A stretch of DNA of 64,000 bases from Isoetes taiwanensis (taxonomy: Eukaryota; Streptophyta; Lycopodiopsida; Isoetales; Isoetaceae). Under the pieces are notes generated by a model that was not told the DNA's origin, made no database searches, and was given only the letters and a program-made list of their open reading frames with translations. The stretch spans positions 310,001 through 374,000 of the forward strand of contig JAJEKV010000001.1 of the NCBI GenBank assembly GCA_021234155.1. The letters run 5' to 3'. Positions 60,640 through 64,000 of this stretch are shown in pieces. A program made the position numbers and the translations under genes. Position 1 is the first letter of the stretch, and the number at the start of each line of letters is the position of its first letter.

Positions 60640-61095
60640 AATTGAACTGACAGGCTTAACTGCCCATTCGCCAGGAATCTCACCAGTCAAGTAGTTATTT
60701 GAGAGATCCAGATAGCTGAGATGTTCCAACTTCCCTAGCACCTCAGGGATGGAACCTGAAAAGTTGTTGCTTGACAAATTTAATTCAGTTAAGTTGGCAC
60801 AGTTTGATACCTCGTCTAATATTGATCCAGAGAACTGATTGTGCGACAGAACAAGGTTAACCAAGGAAGAGCAGTTCCCAAAGAGGAGAGTTCCTGAGAG
60901 TTTATTGTTGGAGGCCTGCAACTTCTGCAACTGTGGAAGCTGCCCCAATTCTTTTGGCAGCTGCCCTGAAAATTGATTATTATCCAGAATGAGATTTGCA
61001 AGGTTAGAAGCACTGGATATATCAGAAGAAATTGTTCCATTCATCTTGTTGTTGTCCAATCTAAGCAGAGCCAGTTCTGGAGAACCCCATAACCC
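60640..61095 (-). pseudogene. LRR receptor fragment, downstream part
   Basis: The minus-strand frame reads GLWGSPELALLRLDNNKMN and then five plant-type leucine-rich repeats (LxxNxLSGxIPxxLG pattern; e.g. LTELNLSSNNFSGSIPEVLG, LSYLDLSNNYLTGEIP). It ends shortly after at a stop near 60592, with no transmembrane helix or kinase. It is fused without a break to ABC-transporter sequence upstream at 61096. The repeats match the style of the upstream fragment (62345-62973), so both are probably one LRR receptor-like kinase ectodomain. Such proteins bind peptide or other ligands at the plasma membrane. Broken: kinase missing and interior replaced. Confidence 0.75.
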
Positions 61096-62353
61096 AAAGT
61101 TAACTCCCAGCTGGTTTTCGATCGACTCAGAAGTAACTTCGAGCATCCAAGTAGCTGGATTATATCCATCACTTATCCTTGGCACCCCATTGACTTCCTG
61201 CATAATTGTTGTTTTATAATGAATAAGTTAAATTCAGTGGAGGAAGGCGGAGTGCAAAATATCATGTGTATAAATATACAAATGATAACATGCTTAGCTG
61301 CTTCCTTACCTGAAAGTAGTCAATAAGTGTGCACGAGTGTCTGCCAAGAGGGCCTGCATAGATCACTCTTCCTCCTCGTTGCATGAGAAGCAGCTATAGG
61401 AGCAAAATTATATAATGAGCTTGATTAAGAAGTATGCTTAAATCGTGAAGAACCATTGTACCTCATCAAAGGCATCAAAGATGTCTATGCTAGGTTGATG
61501 TATAGTGCAGACAACTGTCCTTCCAGTATTGACTGTGTTTCGAACAGTCCGCATTACAATGGCTGCGGCACGAGCATCCAATCCTGACGTAGGTTCATCC
61601 ATGAATATGATAGAAGGGTTTGCAACAAGTTCGACTGCAATTGTCAGTCTTTTCCTTTGTTCTGTAGACAACCCGCTCCTCCTGAGGAGCCCAACTATAC
61701 ATTCCCGCAGTGGCATAAGTTCAACAAGTTCCATAACCTCTTCTACAAATGCCTGTACTTGCAAAACTCTCCTTGGTAAAGCTGGCTGTATATGTAAAGT
61801 TAGCAAAGTTGGGAGCTAAAAATATTACCTTCCTAATTTTCTCATCAATATCCTTTGAAAGGCAGAGCCAAGCAGAATAGGTAATTGCCTCAAGCACGGT
61901 AACATGTGGGAAGTGAATATCATTCTGCTCACAGTACCCTGATATGCGTGAAAATGTCTCGTCTTTTGGGATATCCAGAGATGCTGATGCTGCCTTCAAT
62001 ATAGCCTCCAGTTTTTCTTCCGGCCAGAACATCCATGAGAGTAGTTTTACCAGCTCCACTAACACCAATCAGAGCAGTGAGCACTCCTGGCCTAAACGCA
62101 CCACTAACATCTGTTAGCAGTTGAAGTCGTTGTTCAGTTGCACCATGTTGTTTCATTTCCTGAAATGGAATGGAAAGCAAATGCATTGTTCATAGTGAAG
62201 TGATCAATCTGTATAGAAGTGATATGCTATACATACTGCAGGCATATCCACATAGTAATTTATGTGGTGAAAAGCCATGGATAGGGGCTGGAAAGGTAGG
62301 ATCATTCCTCTCATTTCTGTTGTGCCTTTCGAGGCATTAGAATCCCATATTCT
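61096..62353 (-). pseudogene. PDR/ABCG transporter NBD2 fragment with introns
   Basis: Five exon pieces with GT/AG introns at 62160-62236, 61753-61828, 61394-61461 and 61198-61309. In order: SKGTTEMRGMILPFQPLSMA and [29 protein letters not shown] and Walker [30 protein letters not shown], signature [11 protein letters not shown], Walker [28 protein letters not shown]; then [20 protein letters not shown]; then VPRISDGYNPATWMLEVT. This is the second nucleotide-binding domain of a plant full-size PDR (ABCG) exporter. One extra A in the run near 61970 shifts the frame inside the second piece; GLLRRSG stands where GLPGVSG is usual. Both transmembrane halves are missing. The retained introns mean it was copied as genomic DNA, not as cDNA. 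It sits inside an LRR gene. Confidence 0.88.
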
Positions 62354-62973
62354 TCCCATATTCTTGAGGAATTGATCCTGATAATCTATTCTTAAAAACA
62401 GCAAAGTATCTCAAGGCCCCTCCAGCACAGAGGTAAGGGGGAATTGTCCCACTAAGCTTGTTGCTGCTAACATCAAATTAAATGAGCTTGCTATTCTTCC
62501 CTATAAAGTATGGTATCTGGCCAGTAAGGGCATTTCTAAACAGCTAAATAATTTAGCTCTTTTAGATCAGAGAGCCCATCTGGAATCTCTCCAGTAAGGT
62601 TGTTATAATTGAGCTGAAGAAGTCTAAGGTTCTTAAGCAAGCTGATGGATTGTGGAATGCTACCATTCAGATAATTTTGAGAAAGATCTAACTCCGTTAA
62701 AGAGGTCAAGTTGCTAATTTCATCAGGGATAGATCCAGAGAGAGAATTTACATAAAGCTCAAGTTGAGTTAAGTTGGGTAGGAACAGAATTTCCTTGGGG
62801 ATGCTACTAGTCAACTTGTTTTGGGACAGATAAAAGTAAACTAAATTCTTGAGGTTTCCAAGTGAAGATGGGATTGATCCAGTGAACTGGCCTCCTGCAA
62901 GGCTGAGATAATGAAGGTTAGTTAAATTGCCAAATTCAGGAGGGATGGGGCTGTCATAAAATATCTTAGGCAA
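62345..62973 (-). pseudogene. LRR receptor fragment, upstream part
   Basis: A frame from 62973 gives IPPEFGNLTNLHYLSLAGGQ followed by about five repeats (NLVYFYLSQNKLTSSIPKEI, SLTELDLSQNYLNGSIPQSI, LRLLQLNYNNLTGEIPDGL). After a frame slip at about 62535 come LTGQIPYFIGKNSKL, SSNKLSGTIPPYLCAGG and FKNRLSGSIPQEYG, which then run into transporter sequence. No signal peptide is visible upstream (62974-63110 is eroded). It pairs with the fragment at 60640-61095; roughly one repeat seems lost at the junction. Confidence 0.78.
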
Positions 62974-64000
62974 AAGCCTAGATAGAATTTTGCATAAAAA
63001 CTACAGAGGCATCATAAGAACCTGATGATAGGCGCTCCTTCTACATCTGTGATACCTCCATTTCGATTGATCTTCTGCCTTTGCTAGCTCCCAACCACAG
63101 CAGCAGGCTTTGTATTCTCCATCCTAGCAGAGCTAAGGCATATGAGCACGGAAATTATAAAGAGCATGATCATAAGCAAGATCGATTATCAAGAGAGGCA
63201 ACCTGAGTATTTAACTCTCTGTCTGCCTGAAACCCCTTTCTGCTATATTTTCGATTAGAGCAAAGAGCTTGGTGGCATCACATGCCACTATAAATGGCTC
63301 TGTATGCACAGCAAATCGCCCAAATTAGGCCATATTTTTCCAAGTTTCAGAAGTCCAGACCGATACTGGCATGCACATTCCAAGAACAACTACTGACTTC
63401 CCTGCTTAGCGAGCCGTAGCTCCATCCGCAACTGCTTTTAGGGCACAAATAAACCCTAGATACTAAGTCCCGGCAAACAATATTCACCGAAAAAATGACA
63501 ACGTATTTTCTATGGTAAAGATCTTTAACAATTTATTTTGCCTTTGAACAATTGGATTTTGTATTACCTTCGTAAAAAATATTTCGAACATTTGCCCCTT
63601 CATTCCATGTAGACGTTCACCCAAACCATCTATATCCAAATCACGATTGAAAAGCTTAAATATGTACATGCACCTCATTTGTTTTAAAGGTTGCATGTGG
63701 CACACATGCATGCCCCCAAAAGTTCCTTTATAGACAATATAGTACAATATATGGACCAGGGGTACACCCCTTCCCAATTCTTTAACACATTTAACATGCC
63801 TAGCTGTACTTCAAATATCAAAGTTTTTGCTTATTCTTTAAGAAAATTGGCTCCCTTGCCAATTTATTAGCACAATACAAGCTTCGATCTTAACATCTTT
63901 GCCTAGATCTTCACTTTGCATAGAACAAGCCAGCTCCCCATAGATAAACTTATTTTGGCACCAAATATTTAGTTCATAACCGTACATCCAACCTTTTTTC
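62974..64000. other. No gene seen
   Basis: There are eroded traces just upstream of the LRR fragment (62974-63120), then AT-rich DNA without a recognisable coding region, repeat or element end. Confidence 0.5.

Noticed and set aside
1-64000. tRNA or rRNA genes
   Set aside because: No cloverleaf A/B-box pairs or rRNA-like stretches were noticed by eye; the tRNA-like word at 6493 is a retroelement primer-binding site.

Overview
The window looks like nuclear DNA of a vascular land plant. Introns of about 67-120 bp have canonical GT/AG ends. There is a CASP-like membrane protein gene and PDR-type ABC transporter and LRR-receptor sequence. Plant-type Ty3/gypsy, CACTA, hAT, MULE-like and Helitron elements fill most of the rest. 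A non-seed plant (fern or lycophyte) would fit, but the sequence alone does not settle the clade. Only one gene looks intact (CASP-like, 35953-37040).

Layout. 1-5986: gene-poor flank with small tandem duplications. 5987-34479: a fossil Ty3/gypsy retroelement that hosts a stack of nested insertions. Inside it lie a 236-bp hAT-type MITE (9322-9557) and a 22.7-kb DNA transposon (9730-32466) with perfect 29-bp terminal inverted repeats and a TTTT target duplication. The DNA transposon was itself invaded by two head-to-tail Helitrons (A 10283-12683, B 12684-17369) and by an 8.65-kb CACTA element (19678-28325, TSD AAT). Helitron B in turn carries a purine-rich Helitron C (13251-14845) and a 687-bp MULE-like element (15541-16227). 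Subtracting the invaders leaves a transposon of about 7.0 kb with two convergent genes. The plus-strand gene encodes a coiled-coil/RING protein followed by an acidic linker and an FCP1/NLI-type HAD domain. The minus-strand gene is a multi-exon transposase with DFAENY, SDGCTSQFK and HGKGEHDGQG motifs.

34480-37061: CASP-like gene and promoter side. 37062-44133: a possible degenerate Helitron holding a second hAT MITE, a fragment resembling the last CASP exon and GC-rich foldbacks. 44134-48864: a GAATCT-rich satellite with a higher-order repeat. 48865-51496: Helitron D. 51497-55470: gene-free DNA bracketed by a 131-bp direct repeat. 56578-59030: a decayed Helitron Rep protein gene. 59031-60588: AT-rich DNA with a tandem duplication. 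60640-62973 (minus strand): an LRR receptor gene fragment interrupted by an intron-containing piece of a PDR/ABCG transporter second nucleotide-binding domain. 62974-64000: no gene seen.

The item most worth following is the two-gene transposon with RING and FCP1-like cargo. Its reading frame continues across both the Helitron pair and the CACTA insertion, which supports the nesting model. Several coding traces carry small frameshifts. The two Helitron copies A and B differ almost only at CTG/CAG words, so part of the apparent decay may be sequencing error at methylated sites.
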